Notes: generated by a model not told the origin, from the sequence alone. A DNA stretch of 33,158 nt from Lachnospiraceae bacterium (GCA_029067205.1 JAIEEY010000377.1:1-33158), one strand, 5' to 3'. Shown: positions 25,346 to 33,158, numbered from the stretch's first letter. Program-made: numbers and translations.

Positions 25346-26449
25346 CTATTTTTTTCTAAAAATAAACATCGTTGAATGATCCGGTTGTCCGGTGCACAAA
25401 TATGGATATACTTCTAACGGAATACACTGATTTTCATATGCAAGTTCAAATATTCTGTTTTGTGGAAAACAATGCATCTCCATCCCCTCAGGCTGCCTCA
25501 TATACTCTTCGTAACAGAAAGTATATCCCCAATAATAAGTCGGAACCTGGAACATAAGAATGCCATTGGGATTCACCTTATTCATCATAACATTCAATAT
25601 ATATTCTATAACAGGAGGGCAGTTATGCTGTAATACAATAAACGAATATATGACATCCGCCTGAGGGAGTTTCAAATAATCTTCAACCTCTTTCATTAAA
25701 AAGAACTCCACATTCGTGTCTTTAATATGCTCCATTGCGACTCTCAGATTACCCTCTGAAATGTCCACCGCATCAACATGTCCAAAATTCTGGGCAAGAC
25801 TCTTGGTAATGCGTCCACATCCACATCCTAATTCCAAAACACTCAACCTTTCAAGGTTACTCACTCCATTTCTTTTCAGGGAACTTATAATCTCAATTGT
25901 TTTTAAATTCCCGCTCTGGAAAAACCTTGAAATTACCTCTGCTGTCAAATTTTCTGTTTTCATTTCATCATGTGTTATCACAGAAAAATAAGGTTCTTCT
26001 TTGCCAAGTTTCTCCCATGCCCTTTTCGTCCGTGCGAAAACCTGCTTAAGCTGTTCTGAATTTACTTCTTCTATCTGCATTTTATAATTCTTAAAATAAA
26101 ATGGTTCGTATACAACCTCATCATCATCCACTTCTGCAAGATCACATATCTCACCATAAAATTTATCTTTCAGGTTTACTCGAATTTCCTGATAGATTCT
26201 TGGGTTATCCGAGCAAAGCAATAAAACATAATCTCCTTGCAAATCGCTCAGTTGGTTTACTGATAGAATATTTTCTTTTGTCGGCTGATTGTCTGAAAGC
26301 ACACAATCCTGAATATTATAGGTTTCCCGCAATATCTGCTCCACCATCTTCCCTCTGTTTCCATAGGGATAAATAATAAACAATTTCTTTTCATTCCCGA
26401 CATACTTTTCTATGCTTTTATATACTTTACCTTCTGTTATTTGTTTCAT
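25346..26449 (-). CDS. Rossmann-like domain fused to a class I SAM methyltransferase
   Basis: 367 residues. Residues about 20-105 form a variant of the recurring module (KKLFIIYPYGNRGKMVEQIL, VLSDNQPTK, DYVLLLCSDNPRIYQEI). Residues about 150-367 are a SAM-dependent methyltransferase: LSVLELGCGCGRITKSLAQN (motif I, from residue 202), VDAVDISEGNLRVA (motif II with the acidic ribose contact), and ADVIYSFIVLQHNCPP (motif IV region). It is expected to methylate a sugar or sugar-phosphate of the glycan. The start has AAAGGG ten bases ahead. It is one of at least three enzymes here that carry the module at the N-terminus. Confidence 0.85.
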   Translation of the reverse strand: MKQITEGKVYKSIEKYVGNEKKLFIIYPYGNRGKMVEQILRETYNIQDCVLSDNQPTKENILSVNQLSDLQGDYVLLLCSDNPRIYQEIRVNLKDKFYGEICDLAEVDDDEVVYEPFYFKNYKMQIEEVNSEQLKQVFARTKRAWEKLGKEEPYFSVITHDEMKTENLTAEVISRFFQSGNLKTIEIISSLKRNGVSNLERLSVLELGCGCGRITKSLAQNFGHVDAVDISEGNLRVAMEHIKDTNVEFFLMKEVEDYLKLPQADVIYSFIVLQHNCPPVIEYILNVMMNKVNPNGILMFQVPTYYWGYTFCYEEYMRQPEGMEMHCFPQNRIFELAYENQCIPLEVYPYLCTGQPDHSTMFIFRKK

Positions 26450-26523
26450 TTTATACCCTTTCCGTTATCACCATAAAAAACTTATTGGCAAAATTCATTT
26501 ATAGCAGCATCACTTCTGCCTGT

Positions 26524-27630
26524 TCAACTCTTAAACATTTTATATACTATTTTACCCCAAGTAAACTCAGACATTACTTTATTATAAGCATTCTTCCCCA
26601 TACTCGCTCTCACATCGGGATTATCTAACAGATATTCAATATCATCTTTCCACTTTCCAACATTATAGTCCGTCTCCAGGATCCCATTTATCTGATGATC
26701 AATAACAGTTTTGGGTCCAGCTACATTCTTCGCAATACATGGCGTTTTGAAATACATAGCTTCAAGAAGCACCATTCCGAATATTTCCTCATCAGATGCC
26801 AAAACAAGACAATCTGCATGTTGATATATATCCGCCATCCGCTGATTATCTACTTTCCCCAAAAAAGAAACGCGGTCTCTGTAAACAACATCAATTAATC
26901 TTAAAAGACGATTTATTTCTCTTTTATCTTTTATACCTACAACAACAAGCTGTACATCATCCCTTTCATTGCATAAAACCTCAAACACCTTCATGATAAA
27001 CCCAACACGTTTTCTTTTTTCCGCAGTTCCCACATAAAGAATATTGTGCTTTCCCTCATGATCATTCATCATTACCTGATTACAAGCACTTGCCTTTTTG
27101 TAAATCTTAGAAATATCCAGTCCGACTCCTACAGTTACTACTTTTTTCAAACCTTTATTCTTCAAAAATGTTGTGGCATCATCTGTTTTTGAAAAAATGT
27201 ATTTTACAAATGCATTGCACACTGGTACAGATATTAAATCATATGCTTTCATTTTTTTTTCATTTTCAAACGCATTAAAATAAGGTCCATTAAATATATA
27301 TACATTTCTATGAAGCAATGCCAGAAGGATACTCATAATTTGATCGTACTCATTGGAAATAATAATATTATATTTCCATAACTTAAGAGGATTCAAAAAA
27401 TCAGGATAAATTGCCCTTATTCCGAATACTACACCTCTTCTCCATATTATTTTAATTCTGTTTTTTTTGTCACGAAATACTATCTCTTCATGATTCGTCT
27501 TTGAAAAATAAACAATATCACAGTCAAAGCCCAATCGACAAAAAGCTTTACACAAACCTATTTCCTGCGAATTGTAAGTGTTTATATTCATGACATTAGC
27601 AAATGGTCTGACCAACAGTAGTTTTTTCAT
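26524..27630 (-). CDS. GT4-family glycosyltransferase
   Basis: 368 residues, GT-B fold. The donor-side half has NILYVGTAEKRKRVGFIMKV and CLVLASDEEIFGMVLLEAMY; E-E-I-F-G-M-V-L-L-E is the E-x7-E signature. A basic K-R-K-R after G-T-A-E would contact the diphosphate. The N-terminal half (LLVRPFANVMNINTYNSQEI) fits a GT4 acceptor domain. The ATG overlaps the stop codon of the upstream glycosyltransferase by four bases (ATGA) and AGGAG lies just inside that gene, so translation of the two is coupled. They may act on successive steps. A 74-nt gap separates it from the downstream methyltransferase gene. Confidence 0.88.
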   Translation of the reverse strand: MKKLLLVRPFANVMNINTYNSQEIGLCKAFCRLGFDCDIVYFSKTNHEEIVFRDKKNRIKIIWRRGVVFGIRAIYPDFLNPLKLWKYNIIISNEYDQIMSILLALLHRNVYIFNGPYFNAFENEKKMKAYDLISVPVCNAFVKYIFSKTDDATTFLKNKGLKKVVTVGVGLDISKIYKKASACNQVMMNDHEGKHNILYVGTAEKRKRVGFIMKVFEVLCNERDDVQLVVVGIKDKREINRLLRLIDVVYRDRVSFLGKVDNQRMADIYQHADCLVLASDEEIFGMVLLEAMYFKTPCIAKNVAGPKTVIDHQINGILETDYNVGKWKDDIEYLLDNPDVRASMGKNAYNKVMSEFTWGKIVYKMFKS

Positions 27631-28853
27631 TTGAAACTCCTATATTTCTTTACGGCTTTTTTATACAATATTCTATACTTGTCATTCATGCTATTAGCCG
27701 AGAATAAATCCACACTCTTTTTATAAGCCTTTTCCGAAATATCACCTAACCTTTCCTGATCTGATAATGCCATTCTGATCTTCATTGCTAATTCCCCCGG
27801 CAAAATCTCATCTACCAAAAATCCCGATTCCTCATCTATTTGTTCAATAATACCTCCTACCCTGAATGCAATAACTGGTGTCCCCGACGCCATGGCCTCT
27901 AAAGTTGTACAGGGAAAATTGTCTTCTATGCTTGGAAGAATAAATAAATCTGCTGCTGCATATATTTCATTTAATACTTTTTCCTCCGAAATATACCCCA
28001 AACTATGAACAGGTATACCGTTTCCTGAAATTTTATGCTCCGCATTCCCTATAACCAAAATCTCCAAATTCTTCACATCGTTAAGCATCTTAACTGCATC
28101 TAATAAGTAATCCATGCCTTTCTTTTTATTATTTGCTGATGCAGCAACAAATAATAAATACTTTTTATTGTCGTTCAAATGATTCTTTCTTCGCGCTGTT
28201 TTTTTATCAATTCTTCGAAAAGTTTCTATATCAACACCATTTGGTATCCAGAGCAGATTTTTTACCCCGATCCCACTGTCCTTTATCATGTTATAAAGCC
28301 ATTTTGAAGGACATACTCGATATAAATGATTTTCTGTAAATAACGCTTTCTTTTGTAAAAAGAACCTTTCTGGCATATCCTTACTCAAGACCCGATTTGC
28401 TGATAAATCTTTACATTTTCTACACCCATCTTTCCATCTGGCACATTTGGCCGAATACGTACAGTACCCGGTCATAGACCACATATCATGAAGAGTCCAC
28501 ACGACAGGGACAAACTTCAAAAGTACTTTTATCCCTCTGCAACTAATTAAATAGTCATGCGTATTATGCAAATGTACCACATCTATCCGTTTCACTAATA
28601 TGATCCGCACAATGCATATCAATGCCAATATCCTCACTATCTTTTTCAACAAATCAGATTCTATCAGATATTCTTCTATCTCTTTAAAAGCATGTTGTGA
28701 AAATAAGCTATACGAATTTTTATCACTATCCTTGTCTCCCGCTAATACGAAACGAAAATGTTTATCTCCTGACGAAACTTGATTGTATAATATATTACAT
28801 ATTTTCTCTGCCCCGCCAAATTCATCGTAAAGATTCAAATATAATATGTTCAT
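27627..28853 (-). CDS. GT4-family glycosyltransferase
   Basis: 408 residues. The N-terminus MNILYLNLYDEFGGAEKICN has the G-G-A-E motif of GT4 enzymes. VVHLHNTHDYLISCRGIKVL and VPVVWTLHDMWSMTGYCTYS are the W-T-x-H-D stretch often seen in enzymes of capsule and exopolysaccharide loci. The middle holds four cysteines (CTYSAKCARWKDGCRKC), as in relatives that may bind a metal. The donor half has FILPSIEDNFPCTTLEAMAS with E-x7-E. It lies two bases after the FkbM gene and overlaps the next glycosyltransferase, so it is deep inside the operon. Donor and acceptor are unknown. Confidence 0.9.
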   Translation of the reverse strand: MNILYLNLYDEFGGAEKICNILYNQVSSGDKHFRFVLAGDKDSDKNSYSLFSQHAFKEIEEYLIESDLLKKIVRILALICIVRIILVKRIDVVHLHNTHDYLISCRGIKVLLKFVPVVWTLHDMWSMTGYCTYSAKCARWKDGCRKCKDLSANRVLSKDMPERFFLQKKALFTENHLYRVCPSKWLYNMIKDSGIGVKNLLWIPNGVDIETFRRIDKKTARRKNHLNDNKKYLLFVAASANNKKKGMDYLLDAVKMLNDVKNLEILVIGNAEHKISGNGIPVHSLGYISEEKVLNEIYAAADLFILPSIEDNFPCTTLEAMASGTPVIAFRVGGIIEQIDEESGFLVDEILPGELAMKIRMALSDQERLGDISEKAYKKSVDLFSANSMNDKYRILYKKAVKKYRSFK

Positions 28854-28855
28854 GC

Positions 28856-29530
28856 CTATTCCTTCTTTAACAGTGTTATTTCTTCATAAGATGATGACAC
28901 TGCAACTATATAATAGTTTACCTTGTTCAATAATCTGATTAATTTAAATAAATACCAGTATTTGTGTTTTTCCCAAAATCTATAATGTATTTCAACGCAC
29001 AGCTGCTTAAATTTCAGTTCGCTTTTTAAAATATCTGGTATAACTTCCAGTTCAGAGCCTTCAATATCCAATTTGAGAATATCTACTTCGTCTATGCTAA
29101 GTTCTTTCATAATTGTCCCTATAGACTTGAAAGGGATCTGAATTTTTCTATTTGTAGTAACATTCTTAATAAGAGATCCTGAGATATCTCTCGGATTTTT
29201 GGGCAGATAAAAGTCTTTTATTCCGTCCTCGTTTGAAATACCATACTCATAAAAGTGAAAATTTGTTATATCAGCACAGCACTGCTTTACCCAATTACAG
29301 GATTTTGGAGTTGGATCAAATCCATACACCTTCATGTCCCATTTATCCATCAAATATTTATCGAATGTAATATCAGCTCCTATACCAAATGAAAATGCCT
29401 TTCCGTTATACATTGATTTAAGCGGCACAACATAAAACCCGCCATAAGAAGACCCCGCCCAAACAACACGCGGTACTTTATACTGAACTCGCAATATAAA
29501 TTTTACAATACAATTTACCTTTTTCTCCAT
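28856..29530 (-). CDS. FkbM-family methyltransferase
   Basis: 224 residues. SFGIGADITFDKYLMDKWDM is the SAM-binding region and KVYGFDPTPKSCNWV the acidic second motif. VDILKLDIEGSELEVIPDIL is the diagnostic D-x-x-K-x-D-x-E-G-x-E block of the FkbM family (Pfam Methyltransf_21). These enzymes O-methylate sugars or polyketide hydroxyls. In a glycan locus a sugar O-methylation is the natural inference. A short basic amphipathic N-terminus may touch the membrane. GGGG lies seven bases before the ATG. It starts three bases after the previous gene and is followed after two bases by a glycosyltransferase gene. Confidence 0.88.
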   Translation of the reverse strand: MEKKVNCIVKFILRVQYKVPRVVWAGSSYGGFYVVPLKSMYNGKAFSFGIGADITFDKYLMDKWDMKVYGFDPTPKSCNWVKQCCADITNFHFYEYGISNEDGIKDFYLPKNPRDISGSLIKNVTTNRKIQIPFKSIGTIMKELSIDEVDILKLDIEGSELEVIPDILKSELKFKQLCVEIHYRFWEKHKYWYLFKLIRLLNKVNYYIVAVSSSYEEITLLKKE

Positions 29531-29533
29531 AAG

Positions 29534-30289
29534 TTAACCCCTTAATTTGCAAAAGCATATCCATGTATAATCTTTTGATTCTGCATACAATATTTTTTGC
29601 ATCTCTGTATCGACCTTATCCAAAATAGGTTTTCGGGTCGGGTAATGTACATCGTCCCATACTCCTCCCCACCTGACATGATCCGTCTTATAAATGGGTG
29701 GAAACTCAAAATATGTATTGACGTTCTCTTTGAAGTACATAGAATGTGCATGATTTGGCGGAATAATTATTTTATCCGTTTCCTCAAACCCGACTCCGAG
29801 CAGAACTTTCTTTAGAGAATAGCAATCACCCTCTGTTTCAGGATAATTATCTTCAAATAACGCTTGTTGAAACCCCATAAATTTCATCTGCATCAGTCGA
29901 TCATATGCATTCTGATGATCATCAAAAAAAATTACGGTTTTTTCTTTGTCTTTGATAAAAGACCAGTCAATACAGGAAAAATCTATTGAAAAATATTTCA
30001 CTCGTTCTGATATATACTCTCTATGATTCAGATTAATGTCTATGGAAAAAATCTGTGCATTAGGACATGCCTTCTCAAATAACCATGTTCCTTGTCCTTT
30101 CCATACACCGCTTTCAATAATATACTGAGGTTTTAGAGTTTTCATGGCATACCAAGACCAAAATAAATGTGTACTTGACATACCGCCCCTATTGTCAATA
30201 ATCGGTCTATTATCATATATTTCTTTAAATTCTTCAATTTCCCTTTCTATGTTCTCTAATGCCCAAATATTATCCCCGTATACTAGCAT
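29534..30289 (-). CDS. SAM-dependent methyltransferase-like protein
   Basis: About 251 residues from ATG 30289, chosen because a G-run lies eight bases upstream; a GTG five codons earlier would overlap the preceding gene. YIIESGVWKGQGTWLFEKAC (E-x-G-x-x-x-G-x-x-x, motif I) and AQIFSIDINLNHREYISERV (motif II) show a class I methyltransferase fold. TVIFFDDHQNAYDRLMQMKF takes the place of the usual metal-binding or catalytic region. The type resembles cephalosporin-hydroxylase/rhamnosyl methyltransferase relatives in surface-sugar loci, but I cannot name the exact family. It follows the membrane-anchored Rossmann gene by a single base. Confidence 0.72.
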   Translation of the reverse strand: MLVYGDNIWALENIEREIEEFKEIYDNRPIIDNRGGMSSTHLFWSWYAMKTLKPQYIIESGVWKGQGTWLFEKACPNAQIFSIDINLNHREYISERVKYFSIDFSCIDWSFIKDKEKTVIFFDDHQNAYDRLMQMKFMGFQQALFEDNYPETEGDCYSLKKVLLGVGFEETDKIIIPPNHAHSMYFKENVNTYFEFPPIYKTDHVRWGGVWDDVHYPTRKPILDKVDTEMQKILYAESKDYTWICFCKLRG

Positions 30290-30290
30290 A

Positions 30291-30800
30291 TTATTTACCC
30301 CCACTCCGCTGTCCTCGTTCTATAGCTAATTCTAAAATGTCTCTTAATAAAATTATCTTACATCCCCCTTGTTTAATATGATTCTTAACTTCATTCAAGT
30401 TTACACTGGTAACAATAATCATATCCAATTCCGGCAATTTATCATCTAACGTATAAATCGGATAATCACATTCTATATTACGTGCATTTCTGTCAATAAT
30501 GCAGGTAATCTTAGTGTGGGCATCTTTCATATCCCTTGCTAACTGTTTTCCCACAACCCCATAGCCATATATTCCTATATTCTCTGTTTCTATATTATTC
30601 AAAATAGATAAAATATTTATGTTCCTTTTTTCAGCAACAAGCCACTTGTATAATAAATCAGCTCTATAATCAGACGCTATTTGCAACTCAGACTTTTTGT
30701 TAAGTATTGCCCTCAATTTTTTCTTTATCTTCTTATCCCCGAGATATCTCCCCAAGAGTATACATACAATACAACTAACTATCCATAAAAATAAAATCAT
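30291..30800 (-). CDS. Membrane-anchored Rossmann-like protein (paralogue of the gene at 23176)
   Basis: 169 residues. Residues 1-19 are a membrane helix (MILFLWIVSCIVCILLGRYL) followed by a very basic stretch (DKKIKKKLR), which implies a cytoplasmic C-terminal domain. A helix with YKWLVAEKRNINILSIL precedes the Rossmann-like domain ENIGIYGYGVVGKQLARDMK (73-92), ITCIIDRNARNIE (98-110), PIYTLDDKLPELDMIIVTSV (114-133) and the end KIILLRDILELA. Order, spacing and motifs match the 23176 protein, so the two are paralogues within one locus. No catalytic domain follows. It starts ten bases after a glycosyltransferase and ends one base before a methyltransferase. Function unknown; a tether or sensor is one inference. 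Confidence 0.72.
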   Translation of the reverse strand: MILFLWIVSCIVCILLGRYLGDKKIKKKLRAILNKKSELQIASDYRADLLYKWLVAEKRNINILSILNNIETENIGIYGYGVVGKQLARDMKDAHTKITCIIDRNARNIECDYPIYTLDDKLPELDMIIVTSVNLNEVKNHIKQGGCKIILLRDILELAIERGQRSGGK

Positions 30801-30810
30801 ACAAAAATCC

Positions 30811-31839
30811 CTATACTATACTAATCAATTCCTCTTTTACTTTATTTTTTGCATTATCCTGTGTTACTATGTTATATAATTTTTCCCCTTTTTCTCGGCA
30901 TCGTTCTTTTCCGTCTTTATACGCCATCTCCATTTTCTTATGTAACTCTTGGATATGATTCTCCTCGTCCCCATAAGTATATTTATAAATTAAAGAATCA
31001 TCATAATCATTTGCCATACAAATATCTGGTACAATAACCGTCCTTTTATATGAAAAAGCCATAATCATAGTTCCCGAATTCATTGCGCTTTTATAACTAT
31101 ACGGTAAAACCAGTATGTCTGCCTGTTCTAAATAAACAGCCATCTCCAACGAATTTATATATTGAGAGCAAAGAGTTACCTTGTCATTATTTTGCGCTAT
31201 CTCTTTCAATGAACTAAAATATTCCTCTGATGGAGAATATCCAGCAATAACCAACCTACAGTCATATGATTTGTTCAGCCTGTTAAAAGCATTAATAAGA
31301 ATTTCAATATTCTTGTATGGTCTGATTAGACTATAGAATGCAAAAAGAAAACAATCTTTATTTCCCGGCGTTTTATCTGGATGAGCGTATCCAAAGTAAT
31401 CGCCTACAAATTCCGGATGCGCCAAAAATCTAACTTTTTCATACTTCAATTTGGGTTCAAATTGTTTTAAAATTTCAACGCTTTGACGGGAATGGATAAT
31501 TATAACATCACTTATTTTGATAAGAAACCTTGTATTTCTTGTTACCATATCTGTTATGTCAGAATCATGTGGAATCTTATTGTGATAAACCCACACAATC
31601 TTTACTCCGTAGCATTTTGCCTTTTTTATCAGCCTGATATCTTTATCCTTAACCATATTTTCGGGCCAGTTTAAATATATACTTCGAATCTCCCATAAAT
31701 CATATACCCCATTTAACAAATCAAAATAATCTATCACTTTATATTTGCTTTCAAGAAACCCCTGCATAGTGTAAATATACGAGGTCTGACACAAAGAATA
31801 AGGATAAAACGCCACAATATTTCTATCTTGCCTTCTCAT
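30811..31839 (-). CDS. GT4-like glycosyltransferase
   Basis: About 342 residues from ATG 31839 (MRRQDRNIVAFYPYSLCQTS). A longer start at 31878 is possible, but the shorter ATG and its upstream GAGG are the part preserved in a 50-bp repeat copy near 32580. IVWVYHNKIPHDSDITDM fits the W-x-x-H-N-x-x-P-H acceptor element of GT4-like enzymes. FLFAFYSLIRPYKNIEILIN and ILVLPYSYKSAMNSGTMIMA are the donor-side stretches. In the latter the usual E-x7-E is replaced by S-A-M-N-S-G, a change seen in some divergent relatives. Donor sugar unknown. It lies 10 nt before the anchored Rossmann gene. Confidence 0.82.
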   Translation of the reverse strand: MRRQDRNIVAFYPYSLCQTSYIYTMQGFLESKYKVIDYFDLLNGVYDLWEIRSIYLNWPENMVKDKDIRLIKKAKCYGVKIVWVYHNKIPHDSDITDMVTRNTRFLIKISDVIIIHSRQSVEILKQFEPKLKYEKVRFLAHPEFVGDYFGYAHPDKTPGNKDCFLFAFYSLIRPYKNIEILINAFNRLNKSYDCRLVIAGYSPSEEYFSSLKEIAQNNDKVTLCSQYINSLEMAVYLEQADILVLPYSYKSAMNSGTMIMAFSYKRTVIVPDICMANDYDDSLIYKYTYGDEENHIQELHKKMEMAYKDGKERCREKGEKLYNIVTQDNAKNKVKEELISIV

Positions 31840-31860
31840 TTTATAAATATTACCTCTGTA
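31811..31860. repeat. 50-bp direct repeat, copy A (in the glycosyltransferase 5' end)
   Basis: Matches copy B at 32556-32605 in 45 of 50 positions, and all five differences are transitions. Here it spans the ribosome site, ATG and first codons of the glycosyltransferase gene. Confidence 0.85.
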
Positions 31861-31896
31861 CTCCAATCTGTTACACATAATCCCTTATTATTTTTG

Positions 31897-32544
31897 TCAC
31901 TGATTCCGTTTTGTCGCAACTGCAATAACCTGATACTGCCTTTTCATTTTACTATATAGAATACACAACTTATTAAAGATATTCCATCCAACTAATGACT
32001 GTATTTTCCTACAATTTGGCATCCATGCATGACACAGCCTTTGACATTCATTTACTTTAAATCCATTGACAGTCAATAAATTATATAAATTCTGCGGACT
32101 CCATGTATATAAATGCATATTTGAATCGTTATAATTTATCTTTTCATTAGTTTCATGCGGTACACACAACACAATTTTCCCCTTTGGCCTAATAACCCTT
32201 TTAAACTCATTAATATAGAAAAAAGGATTATCCACATGCTCTAAAGCGTGATTAGAAATTAAAATATCCACACTTGCATCATCAACCTTCGTTATATCTT
32301 CTAAACATTCTATTCCCCTTTTTTGAGCTTCTGCCCTTGCTACAGGATTTACCTCAATTCCTATCTTTCTACCCTGTGTATTAATATTAGCAAGTAAATA
32401 TCCTCCGCCGCATCCAAAATCAAGAACATCGCTTGTTTCTTTTATATATTTTTCAAATTTAAATAAATTAGCTTTACCTCCAAATTCTCCACCCGACTTT
32501 TGCCAATTAAAATATTTTCTATTATAGTATTTCGATGTATTCAT
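31897..32544 (-). CDS. Class I SAM-dependent methyltransferase
   Basis: 215 residues from ATG 32544 (GAGGAAG just upstream). DVLDFGCGGGYLLANI is motif I, KIGIEVNPVARAEAQKRG motif II, VDDASVDILISNHALEHVDN motif IV with the catalytic-side H-A-L-E-H, and RVIRPKGKIVLCVP motif V (Pfam Methyltransf_11/23 type). The C-terminal third (LYTWSPQNLYNLLTVNGFKV) is typical of sugar and small-molecule methyltransferases in polysaccharide clusters. The gene lies between two copies of a 50-bp direct repeat, so it or its neighbour was moved in by duplication. Confidence 0.88.
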   Translation of the reverse strand: MNTSKYYNRKYFNWQKSGGEFGGKANLFKFEKYIKETSDVLDFGCGGGYLLANINTQGRKIGIEVNPVARAEAQKRGIECLEDITKVDDASVDILISNHALEHVDNPFFYINEFKRVIRPKGKIVLCVPHETNEKINYNDSNMHLYTWSPQNLYNLLTVNGFKVNECQRLCHAWMPNCRKIQSLVGWNIFNKLCILYSKMKRQYQVIAVATKRNQ

Positions 32545-32555
32545 TTTTCTTCCTC

Positions 32556-32605
32556 GCCACAATATTTCTATCTTATCTTTTCATTTTATAAATATTATCT
32601 CCGTA
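32556..32605. repeat. 50-bp direct repeat, copy B (upstream of the methyltransferase)
   Basis: Copy of the 31811-31860 sequence in the same orientation. On the minus strand the start ATG and upstream GGAGA are kept, but the fourth codon is TAA (ATG-AAA-AGA-TAA). This is a dead gene start, about 12 nt before the live methyltransferase start. Confidence 0.85.
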
Positions 32606-32666
32606 ATGCATTTAATCTCAGAGACAAATCACAAGACATCCCGCCACACATCTCATCGTCCTGCCC

Positions 32667-33158
32667 TTATTGGTTTTTCTGAAACACCGCTACCAACGGG
32701 TTAAATGAATGAGTCATATATATCTGATGAAAACGATCATCCTCAATCATAAATGCATTTACAACTCTTTGCACCTGATACTCCGCCAATTGTTCTTCAG
32801 TATATAATTCTTTCCATTTTAAATACACCTTTTCGTTATTTCTACATGCCCAAAACATATCATCAAATATTAGATACCCATTCGGCTTTAACAGTTCTTT
32901 CAACAAACAGCATGCCAAGCCATCATGGATAAATGTATGCGCTCCATCAAGATAGACCACATCGAAAAGCCCGTTCTTTCCGTCATTTCTCATTTCAAAC
33001 AGAAATTTACTTAAGTTCCATGCATATGAATCACATAATTTACGAGTATTGCCCGTTCCAATTATTTGACAGTTTATTTCAGGAATCTGTTTTAAATCAT
33101 AAAGTAAATTAGGCGTGTTTCAAAATCCACAATGATTAGTTGACAAATTACAGAAACA
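32667..33158 (-). CDS. SAM-dependent methyltransferase (Methyltransf_24-like), 5' end outside window, probable frameshift
   Basis: The C-terminal part reads GLFDVVYLDGAHTFIHDGLA, then LLKELLKPNGYLIFDDMFWA, the D-G-x-H and D-D blocks of Methyltransf_24 proteins. The frame is open upstream to about 33119, reading NTPNLLYDLKQIPEINCQII before a stop at 33120-33122. The neighbouring frame carries VSVICQLIIVDFET right up to that point. Joining them would give a natural I-V-D-F-E-T-P-N-L-L, and an extra AC dinucleotide around 33116-33119 would explain the break. Either the gene is broken or the sequence has an error close to the window edge. An internal ATG at 32993 would leave no SAM-binding motif. 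Confidence 0.65.

Noticed and set aside
1-33158. CRISPR arrays, tRNA or rRNA genes, complete insertion sequences
   Set aside because: No regularly spaced repeats, cloverleaf-like sequence, rRNA conserved segments or intact transposase with terminal repeats were seen by eye.

Overview
The window reads as a low-GC Gram-positive chromosome, most likely a gut Lachnospiraceae/Clostridia member. Supporting signs are the type III glutamine synthetase, a tRNA-modifying U32 protein paired with an O-methyltransferase, a lipoprotein-type sulfate-binding protein, an Rpn-family relic and strong purine-rich ribosome sites. Every intact gene I accept is on the minus strand, so transcription runs from high to low coordinates. 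I saw no tRNA, rRNA or CRISPR array, although I had no covariance or repeat-search tools.

Left end (1-680): a graveyard. The tail of an XRE-type helix-turn-helix and a frameshifted unknown gene lie on the plus strand. They converge on the receiver-domain half of a response regulator on the minus strand. Next come three apparent housekeeping or surface groups. Positions 765-3769 hold a SLC13/ArsB-NhaD-type permease, a cytidylate-kinase-like P-loop protein and a secreted LysM protein in one direction. Positions 3815-5226 hold two membrane-anchored or exported proteins, one of them RsiV-like. Positions 5488-10003 hold glnN behind a strong hairpin, then a trhP/trmR pair for wobble-uridine modification. 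An orphan hypothetical gene with a missing 5' end follows at 10163.

Centre (10984-17728): a sulfate uptake and activation operon in the order sbp-cysT-cysD-cysNC-cysW-cysA. The ATP sulfurylase/APS kinase genes sit between the two permease genes. There is no APS/PAPS reductase or sulfite reductase, so the unit visibly makes PAPS but nothing here uses it. Two long stem-loops, one upstream of sbp and one between cysT and cysD, probably shape its expression. A broken Rpn-family nuclease gene (17860-18668) marks the boundary with the next region.

Right side (18940-33158): a visibly AT-richer surface-glycan island, almost all closely packed or overlapping. It encodes five or more glycosyltransferases, a CDP-glycerol glycerophosphotransferase-like protein, a polysaccharide pyruvyl transferase, five methyltransferase-like proteins and a recurring Rossmann-like module. 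That module appears three times as a small free-standing protein (two of them membrane-anchored paralogues) and about three times fused to an enzyme. This module is the most promising undescribed element. The island also carries a 20-bp hairpin, a 50-bp direct repeat marking an old duplication, and a probable frameshift at the window edge. Flippase, polymerase and priming transferase are not in view, so the locus continues to the right.
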